Shown here: in pieces, positions 16,703-25,441 of the stretch
How positions within the stretch are numbered: position 1 is the first letter of the stretch
How the letters are laid out: each line of letters opens with the position of its first letter
Assembly: GCA_945869695.1 (NCBI GenBank)
Contig: CAMBPV010000019.1
Location: 1 to 38,931 of the forward strand
Direction of reading: 5' to 3'
Source of the DNA: Prosthecobacter debontii
GTDB taxonomy: Bacteria > Verrucomicrobiota > Verrucomicrobiia > Verrucomicrobiales > Verrucomicrobiaceae
DNA: 38,931 nt
The notes under the pieces: generated by a model
What the model was told of the DNA's origin: nothing
Seen by the model: the letters and a program-made list of their open reading frames with translations, nothing else
Databases searched by the model: none
Made by a program: the position numbers and the translations under genes

Positions 16703-18880
16703 TCAAGAGGCCTTGGCTTCTTTGGGCCGGTGAGGGGTGAGGACGTCTGGGGACTGCGAGCGCTGCCTGGAACGTTTGGCCGCGTCTTTGGTAAAAAACT
16801 CCTGAGATCGGATGCCTTTGGATGCCTCTGCCTTTAAGCGAATGTAGCTTCCATCTGTGCGAAGGGCGCGTGCCTGGACGTTGTCTTGGAAGCCTGTTTC
16901 GAGAATCTGCATCAATCTTTTTTTGGCCTGGGCATCCTCAATGGGAATGAGCAGCTCAACACGTTTGGAGAGATTACGAGTCATGAAATCAGCGCTGGAG
17001 ATGAAAACAGCTGGGCGACCGCCTTGCCGGAAGTAAAAGATGCGTGCGTGCTCAAGGTAGCGATCAATCACAGAAATGACGTGGATGTTTGAGCTGACGC
17101 CCTTGATGCCCGGGCGGAAACAGCAAATGCCGCGGACGGACAGCCTGATCTTTACTCCGGCGCAAGATGCCTCACAGAGTGCCTGAATCATCTCCCGATC
17201 CTCAAGCGCATTCATCTTCAACATGATCTCGGCTTCTTCGCCTTGGAGGGCGCGCGATGTTTCACTTCGAATCATGGCCACCAGTTTTTCCCTCAATGCA
17301 AAGGGCGCCATGGAGAGCTTTTCGAAATGAACGAACCGAGAACGTCCGGTAACGGTATTGAAGAATGCAGAGGCATCGGCTCCATAGTTCTGGCGGCAGG
17401 TGAGGTAGCTGATGTCGGTATAAACGCGTGCTGTTGCCTCATTGTAATTCCCCGTTGCCAAGTGCATGTAGCGCATCATGTGTCCCGACTCACGCCTCAT
17501 GACGAGGCAAATTTTGGCATGGGTTTTGAGGCCGCGCACTCCGTGAATAATCTGCGCTCCTGCATTCAAGAGTTCCTCAGCACGCTCTAAGTTCCGCGCC
17601 TCATCAAAGCGAGCCTTGAGTTCGACAAGAACGGTGACGTGTTTGCCCGCCTCTGCAGCACGAATGAGTGCGGAGATGACACGACTGTTTTTGGCGGTGC
17701 GGTAGAGGATCTGTTTGATGGCTACGACATCAGGGTCTGCTGCTGCTTCCTCAAGGAGTTGAAGCACGGGGTCGAAGGTTTCATACGGGTGGTGAAGGAG
17801 GATGTCTTGACGCTTGATGGCGTCAAAGATGCTCTCATCCGGCTCGATGAGTGGAGTGGAGTGTGTCTCCCAAGGTTCCACTTTGAGCTCTTCAAAACCT
17901 GAGAGGCCCGAGATCTGAAAGTAGGCTCTGAGATCGAGCTCGCCGGGGACGATGTAGTTCTGAGCGCCCTTGGAACCAAAGGTTTCGCGGATGAAGGTCT
18001 GAAGCTCCCGGGGCGCTCCGTCTTGGATCTCAATGCGTATGGTGGAGCTAAGTCGGCGTGCTTCGAGGACCTCCTCCATTTCGCTCGCGAGGTCAGTGGC
18101 GCTTTCATCATCCACTGTGATGTCACTGTTTCGGCAGATTCGAAAACGGGCACAAGCGGCTACTCTCTCTGATGGAAAGAATCGGTGAAGGAAGTGTTCG
18201 AGAAGGTCTTCGAGGTTGATGTAGGTGTGGATTCCAGCTTCGGGGTCTGGGATGAGAACGTGACGGGGTAAGTTCTGAGGAAGGGAAAAGAGGACGAATC
18301 GCTGAGAGTCTTTTTTACCGGGCTCTGATTGAACGGTGCAAAGGAGGGCAATTTGCAGCGCGGGGACGATGGAAGATGATGTGCCTAGCTCGAGTGATAT
18401 CGGTGTGAGAACGGGGTAGATGTGTTCTTGGAAGTACTCTTCGAGGTGAGTGCGTTGGGCGGGAGTGAGTTCATCCGCCCCAAGCTTTCGGATTCCGTTT
18501 TCACGCAACCCCGGGAGGATCTGTTCATTGAGGATTCCATACTGCCGCACGACAAAATCACGGGTTCGCTCGCGAATCGCATCCAATTGTTGGGTGGCGG
18601 TGAGTCCAGCGTCGTCCCTCACTTTTTTGCCTTGGTCTTTGAGGAACTGGAGTCCGCCGACTCGGACCATCATGAACTCATCCAAATTGGAGGCCGTTAT
18701 GGCTAGAAACTTGGCACGCTCCAAGAGCGGAAGATCAGCCCGGGCGGCTTCGTCAAGAACGCGCTCATTGAATGCCAACCAACTGAGCTCACGATTGATG
18801 AAGTGCTGTTCAGTCAGGATGAGCTTGGGTGGGGAAGGGGATTTGGCTTCAGGGTTTGCTGAGGATGATTTCGTAGCCAT
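16703..18880 (-). CDS. ppk1: Polyphosphate kinase 1
   Basis: This 725-residue enzyme is close to the family length. It reversibly polymerises the gamma phosphate of ATP into polyphosphate. The N-terminal FINRELSWLAFNERVLDEA and ITASNLDEFMMVRVGGL are the PPK N-domain signatures. The phospholipase-D-like core carries the catalytic His454 in GLKTHAKICLV, and the second conserved His lies in DRYLEHARIF, followed by SSADFMTRNL and KRVELLIPI. The start was set at ATG 18880 (MATKSS); a longer in-frame extension would be non-homologous and lie inside the upstream gene. Even so it overlaps the Ppx-like gene by 32 bases, pointing to coupled expression. The tail is rich in Arg, Lys and Ser. Confidence 0.93.
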   Translation of the reverse strand: MATKSSSANPEAKSPSPPKLILTEQHFINRELSWLAFNERVLDEAARADLPLLERAKFLAITASNLDEFMMVRVGGLQFLKDQGKKVRDDAGLTATQQLDAIRERTRDFVVRQYGILNEQILPGLRENGIRKLGADELTPAQRTHLEEYFQEHIYPVLTPISLELGTSSSIVPALQIALLCTVQSEPGKKDSQRFVLFSLPQNLPRHVLIPDPEAGIHTYINLEDLLEHFLHRFFPSERVAACARFRICRNSDITVDDESATDLASEMEEVLEARRLSSTIRIEIQDGAPRELQTFIRETFGSKGAQNYIVPGELDLRAYFQISGLSGFEELKVEPWETHSTPLIEPDESIFDAIKRQDILLHHPYETFDPVLQLLEEAAADPDVVAIKQILYRTAKNSRVISALIRAAEAGKHVTVLVELKARFDEARNLERAEELLNAGAQIIHGVRGLKTHAKICLVMRRESGHMMRYMHLATGNYNEATARVYTDISYLTCRQNYGADASAFFNTVTGRSRFVHFEKLSMAPFALREKLVAMIRSETSRALQGEEAEIMLKMNALEDREMIQALCEASCAGVKIRLSVRGICCFRPGIKGVSSNIHVISVIDRYLEHARIFYFRQGGRPAVFISSADFMTRNLSKRVELLIPIEDAQAKKRLMQILETGFQDNVQARALRTDGSYIRLKAEASKGIRSQEFFTKDAAKRSRQRSQSPDVLTPHRPKEAKAS

Positions 18881-20405
18881 AGATTTCGCGAAAGAGGTCG
18901 CATTTGGAGTTGATGGCGATTTGCTCGACGGTCGTATCGTCGACGCCAGGCGTGAAGATGTAGAGGCGATTGCCTTCCGGCCTGAGTTGGAAGGAGCGGA
19001 TGCGCTGAGAATGGCTGCGGTCCAGTGCATCGGCGATACGAAGGATGGCGGCCAGCTTGAAGACGATCATGCGCTCCTCGCGGGTGAGGTCAGCAAAGTG
19101 AGGGTGATTGGGCTCTGGATTGTAGCGCCGGTGGTAACGTGCGAGTAGAGCGGCTAGCCCACGATCCGATGTGCTCAGTCCAAACACCTCGGTGTTTAGA
19201 ATGATGTACATGCTGTGTTTGTGATGCTCACGCGGGCTGATGAACATACCGACCTCATGTAAATTGGCAGCGATGCGGAGGATGAGTTCATATTTGGAAT
19301 CCAACCCATGCAGATGGCGGAGCTCGCGAAAAAGTTGCTGAGCGAAATTGGCAACATGGATAGCGTGTTTACGGTCGGTTTTGTAGCGGGAACCGATCTC
19401 GCTGGCGGACTGCATGACCTCCTCTTGAAAGGTTTCCGGCTGCACGCCTTCTGACATTAGATCCCGGAGTAAGTCGCGGTGAAAATCGCCGTCTGGAACC
19501 CAAATAAACTCATCACCGAATCGTTTTGCCAGAGCAAGATTGGCTTGAAGAGCGGGGACCACGCCCTCAGCTCCCGTGTAGTGGACGCTGAGTTTCCGCA
19601 CCATTTCATCGGGAGTTAGCGTGGCCAGTCGTGCAGTCGTTCGGCTGAGTTCCTCCTCCGAAATGCGAATGGCCCCCTGCTTGGATTGTGAAAGGGTGGG
19701 CGCCACACTTTGAATTTCATTGCCGATGGCGACATGATTGTCGATTTCGTAACCGGAGTAATCTTGAGCGAGGTGATCGACCACTCCTCGGATTTGCTCT
19801 TCGAGATGGGCGAGTTGGTGCCTTGCTTCTCCCTCGTAGGCGGCCACGGCCTCGCGTGCGCGGAAGATGCCAAGGCGGTAATTGCTGTAAGCAGCTATTC
19901 GCCCCTTCTTGAAATAGAGCGCGCGAGTATTTCCGGGGCCAATGTGGGAGACGAAGGTGTTTCCCTCCGCCAGTTTGGGGTTTCGCTTGAGAAGACGAAG
20001 CGCAATCTGGTAGATGAGTCGGGTCATGTCTCCGTCGTCGATCAAGCGAGCATGAAGCCCGGAGGAGACCTGAAGCCTATTGAGGAAAATTTCGTGATTG
20101 GTGGCCTCCGCGAGGATGTTTGTGGTGTAGAGACGGATTGAGCTGAGAGGAATGCCGAACTCTTTTGTCGCCTGAAGGAAATCACCCATGATCAAGGCCG
20201 CCTGCTCCATCGTGGAACGTGAAATGGAACCGCCACGGAAAATGTCTCGCGCCAAGGAAAGCGGGCGGTCGAGATACTCCATGGCATCGGGAGCACGACG
20301 GTCACCAATGACGGCTGAAACGGAAGCAGCGCTTACATAGATGACGGCTTCCTCTTCTGTTACGGGAGAGGCTGATGAAGGGGCGAGGGCGGGCTGTGAA
20401 ATCAT
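18849..20405 (-). CDS. Divergent Ppx/GppA-like protein with C-terminal HD domain
   Basis: This 518-residue protein has the Ppx/GppA layout: two actin-like ATPase lobes (about residues 20-310) and an HD-type domain (about 345-500) with NLHEVGMFISPREHHKHS and KLAAILRIADALDRSH. Family members hydrolyse polyphosphate or pppGpp. The active-site motifs are eroded: the first phosphate loop reads YVSAASVSAVIG, the second HIGPGNTRALYF instead of the usual DIGGGSTE, and the region of the catalytic Glu reads DDGDMTRLI rather than EEARLI. The TTN-x-LAEATN motif and the HD domain remain. It overlaps the ROK gene by 4 bases and ppk1 by 32, so it probably senses or regulates polyphosphate even if it does not cleave it. 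Confidence 0.85.
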   Translation of the reverse strand: MISQPALAPSSASPVTEEEAVIYVSAASVSAVIGDRRAPDAMEYLDRPLSLARDIFRGGSISRSTMEQAALIMGDFLQATKEFGIPLSSIRLYTTNILAEATNHEIFLNRLQVSSGLHARLIDDGDMTRLIYQIALRLLKRNPKLAEGNTFVSHIGPGNTRALYFKKGRIAAYSNYRLGIFRAREAVAAYEGEARHQLAHLEEQIRGVVDHLAQDYSGYEIDNHVAIGNEIQSVAPTLSQSKQGAIRISEEELSRTTARLATLTPDEMVRKLSVHYTGAEGVVPALQANLALAKRFGDEFIWVPDGDFHRDLLRDLMSEGVQPETFQEEVMQSASEIGSRYKTDRKHAIHVANFAQQLFRELRHLHGLDSKYELILRIAANLHEVGMFISPREHHKHSMYIILNTEVFGLSTSDRGLAALLARYHRRYNPEPNHPHFADLTREERMIVFKLAAILRIADALDRSHSQRIRSFQLRPEGNRLYIFTPGVDDTTVEQIAINSKCDLFREIYGYEIILSKP

Positions 20406-21466
20406 TCGGATTTACCTTTCGTCTGGGAACTCTGCCTGAGCCAAGAAACCGCTCCAATGGCGACGGCATTGTCGCCCAGTTTTGCGAGGGAATAACGCAG
20501 GCCCTTGACCAATTCCGGCATCGCAAACCGGGCCACCTCTTCCTTGAGGAGATTCAGATAGAGCTTGGGCATCTCCATCACTAAACCACCTCCAAGAGTG
20601 ATGTGGTCGGGTCCGAAAAGATTTACGACCATGGCAATGCCCATTCCGAGGTAGCGGATGGAATTCCGAAACAAAATCATGGTGGCTTCATCGCCGCTCC
20701 GGAAAGACGCGGCGAGGGCTTTGCTGCGAATTTCGCGCAAACTTCCGCTCGTTTTTTTGGCCAGTTCTTCGGCTTGTCCTCGGTAGCAGGCCACTCCGGC
20801 TGCTGACGCAAGGGCAAGTCGGCTGGTGAGATCCTCCAAAATCACAGTTCCAAACTCGGTGCTTCCGATATGGGTGCCGGGCAGCACGATCATGCCCAAT
20901 TCCATGCAAGAGATGGTGCGACCCATTACGAGTTCCCCATTGAAGACAAAGCCGGCGCCCAAACCCGTGCCGGGAAAGACTCCGAGCAAAGAGCGCGCTC
21001 CTTTTCCGGAGCCTCTTTCATACTCGCCAAAGGTGCCGGCATCGACATCATTAAGAACGGCCACCGGGCAGCCGAACTCGTGATTCAGGATCCCTTTGAG
21101 TCCCATGTTTACCCAGCCTAGGTTGGGGGCACTCAGTAGAATGCCCTTTGCGGGATCGACCAGCCCAGGACATCCAATGCCTATGCCTTGAATGCCGGTT
21201 GGATCGACTCCGGCGTCAGCAATGGCCTCGTAGATTGCGTTGATGATTTTACGGCGGCCTTTCGTCTGACCTTCGTTTCCGTTCGTTGATTTTCGAGCGG
21301 AGCCCAGCACCTTGTATTCACTGTCGAGGACCGTGGCCAGCATTTTGGTGCCACCAAGGTCAAAGCCAATCCAGAATGGAAGCGCGATCAGGGGCAGTTT
21401 CGCCTTTCGGTTTCTCGACTTTTTAGTTTTCGATTTAGCTTTGGGCTTGGTTTTGTTTTTTGGCAT
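20402..21466 (-). CDS. ROK-family sugar kinase, possible glucokinase, with Lys-rich N-terminus
   Basis: This 354-residue kinase of the ROK/hexokinase fold has phosphate loop GFDLGGTKMLA (about 34-44), GIGIGCPGLVD, the catalytic VLNDVDAGTFGE, GVFPGTGLGAGFVFNG and a C-terminal LGGGL. The residues between SCMELGMIVLPG and LEDLTS should hold the ROK zinc motif C-x-C-G-x2-G-C, but no cysteine triad is present. The first 24 residues are a Lys/Arg-rich tract. ROK kinases phosphorylate glucose or related sugars with ATP, and some use polyphosphate. The operon with Ppk1 and a Ppx-like protein makes polyphosphate use worth considering. The TGA overlaps the next ATG as ATGA. Confidence 0.83.
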   Translation of the reverse strand: MPKNKTKPKAKSKTKKSRNRKAKLPLIALPFWIGFDLGGTKMLATVLDSEYKVLGSARKSTNGNEGQTKGRRKIINAIYEAIADAGVDPTGIQGIGIGCPGLVDPAKGILLSAPNLGWVNMGLKGILNHEFGCPVAVLNDVDAGTFGEYERGSGKGARSLLGVFPGTGLGAGFVFNGELVMGRTISCMELGMIVLPGTHIGSTEFGTVILEDLTSRLALASAAGVACYRGQAEELAKKTSGSLREIRSKALAASFRSGDEATMILFRNSIRYLGMGIAMVVNLFGPDHITLGGGLVMEMPKLYLNLLKEEVARFAMPELVKGLRYSLAKLGDNAVAIGAVSWLRQSSQTKGKSE

Positions 21467-21565
21467 GGTCAGGTTAGGGCCGAACCCAACAAAGAACCAC
21501 GCAGCCTCTTCGCAAGTGCGAATGCGAATTCTAGCGAGAGAACCAATAAGTACCCCACAATGGAA

Positions 21566-22000
21566 TCACCAGAGAGCAAAGCCAATTGATGTGGCCTTCT
21601 TAACTCGATGACTTGAGAAAAGAATGATGCCTCCCACAAAATAGACCATGCAAACCAAGGCTCCCCAAAGCGGGAAGAGAGTGCGTGGAAGGAACGGAGT
21701 GGTGCCCTCGGGCAAGGGGGGAGGCGGTTGGGTGACGTAAACAGCCCCAATTGCAGCGAGCACCAGAAAGAGCACTCCCAACAATGGCCGACACGCTTCG
21801 AAGCAACTCATCATGCCAGCAACGAGTGCGATCGAAATGAGATACCAGATCAGGGTGACCAACGCCCCGAAATGCATGAAATGGAACAAAAGAAGAGTCG
21901 GGATGAGGGCACCGAGAACCAAGTGACATCGAACGAGCTTCTGGGTGAAGAGCCGATGCTCGACGGGGGAATGGGGTCTGCGTCTTTGTGCGTCAAGCAT
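21566..22000 (-). CDS. Small integral membrane protein of unknown function
   Basis: The chosen ATG gives 144 residues starting MLDAQRRRPHS, with AGGA 9 bases upstream; the same frame stays open further but that extension looks non-coding. Four hydrophobic segments are visible (LVLGALIPTLLLFHFMHF, LVTLIWYLISIALVAGMM, LLGVLFLVLAAIGAVYV and WGALVCMVYFVGGIILF), with a short basic tail. A Pro-rich loop (PPPPLPEGTTPFLP) separates the last two. The family is not recognised. It lies between the ROK operon and the cyclase-like gene on the same strand, with gaps of 99 and 139 bases. Confidence 0.6.
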   Translation of the reverse strand: MLDAQRRRPHSPVEHRLFTQKLVRCHLVLGALIPTLLLFHFMHFGALVTLIWYLISIALVAGMMSCFEACRPLLGVLFLVLAAIGAVYVTQPPPPLPEGTTPFLPRTLFPLWGALVCMVYFVGGIILFSSHRVKKATSIGFALW

Positions 22001-22139
22001 CCTTACTTTTCCTAGCTGGGATAAACTGACCTCATTCAGTGCTCTACACCACCGGAAAATGTGTCTTTTTTGTTTCAATTTTGCGTTTTTCAGAACATGA
22101 TCTGACGCGGTCTTGCTTTTTCGCCTCCAGCGGAGTGAT

Positions 22140-23312
22140 CTATAGCCCTTGGTGGATTCTGGCGAGGGCCATGAGGGTGTAGGAGGTGACAAGGACATCA
22201 TCACTCTCCATCCAGCGCCCTGTTTCATTGCTCCAAGATCCATTGGCTTTCTGAATGTTAAGCAGTTTTTGACCAAGCTCTTTTCTCCAGTCGATGAGTG
22301 TTCCGTCCTTCATCCTCAGGACGTCAATCTTTGCGATGGCAAGCCCCTTTGCCATGGTGTGGAAGTAATAGAATTTGCCCTCGTCACCGAGCCCGGGGTT
22401 CTCCTCAAGCGTGAAATTGGTGCTCAGCCAGTCCACAACAGCCTTCACGCGTGGGTCACCCGCCTCCAGACCGGCGTAGATGAAGCTGAGTAGTCCAGCG
22501 TAACTGATGCTGCCGTAAGACCGAAGGGCAGTGCGACCGTCTGAAGTCTTCACCTCCTTGCCTCGAGTTTCGCCGGGCGAGTAAACAAAACCCCCGTGAT
22601 CTTGAGCTTCCTTGCTGACCCAGGACGCATCGTTGGACTCAGGTCGGTTCTGGCAGCGCTGGATGAATTCAAGTGCTGCTCCATAATTCAATTGAGGTTC
22701 ATTCTTTGCTGCATCCCCTTTGTCTGCCAGCAGACCTTTTGAGTAGTAAAGCGCCTCTAGGGCGAAATGGGTGTTCGACATGTCTGCATGTGCAGGTTTG
22801 CCATTCTTGGGGGTGCCGTAGCCAACTCCTCCATCAAAGGGGTTATCCGTTTTTCCTTTTTCGTCGAAATCGTTTTGCTGTCCTACGATGAAGCGCCTAG
22901 CTCGGAGAAGTGTTTCCTCATTTTCCAATTTGGGATTGAGCATCAAGGCGACAAGGGCGAGCGAGGTATTGTAATTTGCCCGTGCTTGGACGTAAATGCC
23001 ACCGTCGGGCTTTACATTGCTGAGAATGAAACGGTAAGCCTTCTCAATTTCCGCGTTAAGGGGTGTGTCTAGTTTCCTAGAGGGGGACAGCATGGCCGAG
23101 GTCAATGCGAGTGCAGTGAATGCAACCGGCTCCGCGTCTCCCCATTGACCCGTGGATGTATTTTGCTTGGACTTCAGGAAGGCAAGACCGCGTTGGTAGG
23201 CGAGTTCGATCTCTTGTTTGAGGGATTCATTGCGTGCACCTGACGTGATTTGAGCGCCGACGGGGAGACTCAGGGTGAGGCAAATGAGGGAAGTGCAAAG
23301 GGTGGCTCTCAT
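22140..23312 (-). CDS. Exported prenyltransferase/squalene-cyclase-repeat protein
   Basis: This 390-residue protein has a signal peptide (MRATLCTSLICLTLSLPVGA) followed by repeated alpha-alpha hairpins of the squalene-cyclase/prenyltransferase type. Each repeat carries a G-x-W or G-G-x motif, as in STGQWGD, PDGGIYV, FDGGVGYG, DHGGFVYSPG and NGSWSNETGRW. It lacks a DxDD motif and is exported, so it is unlikely to be a real terpene cyclase. Such proteins are common in Planctomycetes and Verrucomicrobia and may be binding or scaffold barrels. Its ATG overlaps the stop of the YdjY-domain gene (ATGA), showing tight coupling of the two. Confidence 0.8.
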   Translation of the reverse strand: MRATLCTSLICLTLSLPVGAQITSGARNESLKQEIELAYQRGLAFLKSKQNTSTGQWGDAEPVAFTALALTSAMLSPSRKLDTPLNAEIEKAYRFILSNVKPDGGIYVQARANYNTSLALVALMLNPKLENEETLLRARRFIVGQQNDFDEKGKTDNPFDGGVGYGTPKNGKPAHADMSNTHFALEALYYSKGLLADKGDAAKNEPQLNYGAALEFIQRCQNRPESNDASWVSKEAQDHGGFVYSPGETRGKEVKTSDGRTALRSYGSISYAGLLSFIYAGLEAGDPRVKAVVDWLSTNFTLEENPGLGDEGKFYYFHTMAKGLAIAKIDVLRMKDGTLIDWRKELGQKLLNIQKANGSWSNETGRWMESDDVLVTSYTLMALARIHQGL

Positions 23313-24103
23313 GGTTTGGATTTGGTGGTTGTTGGGGAACTTGTGTCTTTGAGGTGAGGGTTGGCTGGTGAAATGATGACAGTCACTTCGGTGCCTTCCG
23401 CGGGGATCGCTGCTGGATTGGAGATCCAGGCGGAATCATCCCAATTTCGCCTCGCGGGGGAATTGATCATCGCGTTTCGATCCAAATAAGCCGATACAAA
23501 GGAACCATCTCGATCTGCTGCGAATCCATCTTCATCCACGTAAGAGCCCGAGAAGATCCAGGTTTCCAAGTCGGGTGCAGGTTTGTAAGTATTGATGTCG
23601 CGCATCCAATCGGAAAGGGGGGCCGTTTTTTGAGTTCCGTCCACCTTCCATTCCAGACTGATCTTGAGGCGGTTGGCACCGGGATTTTTCAGGGCGAGAG
23701 GTTTGATCGGAGTGAGTTCCTTGGGTGCCTCTGGGTGTGCCAAGCCTTCTGTGCCAGCCTCGTAATGACAAAGCAGGAGGGCAACCTGTAGATCTGATGC
23801 TTTCACTCCGGTGCGAAGAACTGACTCATGCACTTTCCCTGTTTCGTGGACCAGCAGATACTCAATCGGTGCCTCCTTGATGTTCACCACCGCGGGTAAT
23901 CGAATCTCCCGGGTCTGGCCATTGAATCGGATGCCTCCAACTTCAAACTCGTTGGGGCCCATTGTTTTGACAGTAGGCTGGGATGCCGGAGGTGCTGGTG
24001 GTGGTGTCTGTGCGCAGGCGAAGTGCGTCAGTGATGCGACGCCCCCCCATACCAGCGTGATCGAGGCAAGTCGTGAGCGAAGTAGCAGGGGGGCTGAGAT
24101 CAT
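23309..24103 (-). CDS. YdjY-domain exported protein
   Basis: The chosen ATG gives 264 residues starting MISAPLLL, with a signal peptide ending near HFACAQ and a Pro-rich linker. The frame is also open upstream, but that extension lacks a signal peptide. The core matches the YdjY family: VGGIRFNGQTREIRLPAVVN, PIEYLLVHETGKVHESVL, then LQVALLLCHYEAG. A second half of about 110 residues contains TWIFSGSYVDEDG and ISNPAAIPAEGTEVTV, and the C-terminal tail is Ser/Thr/Lys-rich. YdjY has no established function and is often seen near quinone or iron-sulfur electron-transfer genes. It is the first gene of a two-gene unit with the cyclase-like protein. Confidence 0.75.
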   Translation of the reverse strand: MISAPLLLRSRLASITLVWGGVASLTHFACAQTPPPAPPASQPTVKTMGPNEFEVGGIRFNGQTREIRLPAVVNIKEAPIEYLLVHETGKVHESVLRTGVKASDLQVALLLCHYEAGTEGLAHPEAPKELTPIKPLALKNPGANRLKISLEWKVDGTQKTAPLSDWMRDINTYKPAPDLETWIFSGSYVDEDGFAADRDGSFVSAYLDRNAMINSPARRNWDDSAWISNPAAIPAEGTEVTVIISPANPHLKDTSSPTTTKSKP

Positions 24104-24330
24104 CGAAGCATGATACGTCGTTCGCGAACTCCGGCAAACTGGGATTGTCAGAGAGTAACAGGCAATCGAAGTGAAAACGCGGGGGCGGACGCTATTTGCA
24201 ACTTTGGACGGGTGATTGGTCAATTCTTGTCCATAACCCCGCAGTCATGAGTCTGTTATTAACCTTCTTTGATGGCAAGCAATCTGCTGTTTTCGCTTCT
24301 CGGGTTAGCACTAAAAAACAAGACAAGATC

Positions 24331-24612
24331 ATGAAAGACGCCTATTTCCTTAGCCGAGCTTATGTGGAGTTCGGGCCATTCCCAGCAGCTGAGATGCTGG
24401 GTTTCTTTGATCGCGGTCTGCTCAAGGAAACGGACTACATTCTCGGGGAGAGCACCAAGTCAACTTGGCTGCATCTCACTGAGTGGGTGGTCCTCCATCG
24501 AACTCCCGCAAAGGTAGCCAAACCAAAAGTTGGTGCTGTAAAGAAGGTGGCTGTGAAGGCTGCTTTGGCCAAGGCACCGCCAGTCAAAAAGGCGGTGAAG
24601 AAGACCAAGTAA
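24331..24612 (+). CDS. GYF_2-like domain protein with histone-H1-like Lys/Ala tail
   Basis: This is a 93-residue protein. Residues 3-53 resemble the bacterial GYF_2 (DUF4339) domain, with AYFLSRAYVEFGPFPAAEML, a Gly-containing turn and a conserved Trp46 in STWLHLTEW. Residues 58-93 are almost only Lys, Ala, Val and Pro, with 12 lysines, resembling bacterial histone-H1-like tails. An in-frame ATG at 24247 would add 28 residues, but these do not extend the domain. GYF_2 domains are thought to bind proline-rich peptides; the tail could bind DNA, RNA or polyphosphate. The gene is divergent from the YdjY gene and convergent with the protease gene. Confidence 0.65.
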   Translation: MKDAYFLSRAYVEFGPFPAAEMLGFFDRGLLKETDYILGESTKSTWLHLTEWVVLHRTPAKVAKPKVGAVKKVAVKAALAKAPPVKKAVKKTK

Positions 24613-24620
24613 GCAATCAA

Positions 24621-25301
24621 CTACCTGCGATCTTCCAGCATCCTCAGCAGGTAGACTAGGAAATAAGTCAAGCTGGAGATGAAGGCGGCGACATAGGTCA
24701 TCGCGGCCGCACTCAGCACTTTGTTCATGCCGTCAGTTTCAGCCCCTGGGGCGACCGCGCCGGTTTGTGCAATGAGTCGCTTTGCTCTTGCGGTTGCGTC
24801 AAACTCAACGGGTAGAGTAATGAGTTGGAAGAGCATCAGGATGCCAAAACCGATCGCCATGATGGTAATCATAAGACCGGGCCGCATTCCGAGGAAAATG
24901 CCGCCAACGATAGGCACCCACATCACGATTTGGCTTGCGATACCAGTGATGCCGACGGCCGCCATGCGCCACTGCAGCGGGGCATACATTTGTTGATGCT
25001 GAATCGCATGGCCACACTCGTGAGCCGAAACGCCGAGGGCAGCAACGGATGTCCCGTGGTAGTTATCTTCGGAGAGAACCAGTCTTCGATGAGACGGGTC
25101 GTAATGGTCAATCAGTGTGCCGGGCTGGGAATGAACGGAAACATCGCTGATTCCGCTAATCTCGAGAATTCGATGTGCAATCTCAGCACCTGTCATTCCG
25201 GATGAGGCGGGAACCTGTGAAAATTTTTTATAGGCGCTCTTCACCCGCCACGAAGCGAAGAGAGAAAGTGCCATTGTACTAAGGAAGATAAGAATCATCA
25301 T
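24621..25301 (-). CDS. YugP-type membrane zinc metallopeptidase
   Basis: This 226-residue membrane protein has the zinc-protease motif HECGH at 94-98, followed by AIQHQQMYAPLQWR, and a downstream third-ligand region near LPVEFDATARAKRLI. It has an N-terminal anchor (MMILIFLSTMALSLFA) and further membrane segments around 113-160 and 200-218. This matches the neutral zinc metallopeptidase_2 family typified by Bacillus YugP, at its normal length. Substrates are unknown; membrane-protein turnover is the usual suggestion. It is convergent with the GYF-like gene and divergent from the next membrane-protein gene. Confidence 0.88.
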   Translation of the reverse strand: MMILIFLSTMALSLFASWRVKSAYKKFSQVPASSGMTGAEIAHRILEISGISDVSVHSQPGTLIDHYDPSHRRLVLSEDNYHGTSVAALGVSAHECGHAIQHQQMYAPLQWRMAAVGITGIASQIVMWVPIVGGIFLGMRPGLMITIMAIGFGILMLFQLITLPVEFDATARAKRLIAQTGAVAPGAETDGMNKVLSAAAMTYVAAFISSLTYFLVYLLRMLEDRR

Positions 25302-25441
25302 ATTTTGGAAAGTTTTAGGAGTTGAATACTGGTCGGATCACTTCTGAAGACAACTGAATTTACGCATTATTCATTTCTTGGGTTGCAGAGTCGGTTGAAA
25401 TCGGTTGTTGCCAGCGGCTCTGATGTGAGTTGGGTGAGGGT

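Noticed and set aside
18881-19030. Fifty-residue N-terminal extension of Ppk1
   Set aside because: The Ser/Ala-rich extension lies inside the Ppx-like coding region and is not part of known PPK1 proteins; MATKSS at 18880 is a better start.
22140-23312. Hopanoid or terpene cyclase
   Set aside because: It has a signal peptide, lacks the DxDD catalytic motif and is about 60 percent of the length of squalene-hopene cyclases.
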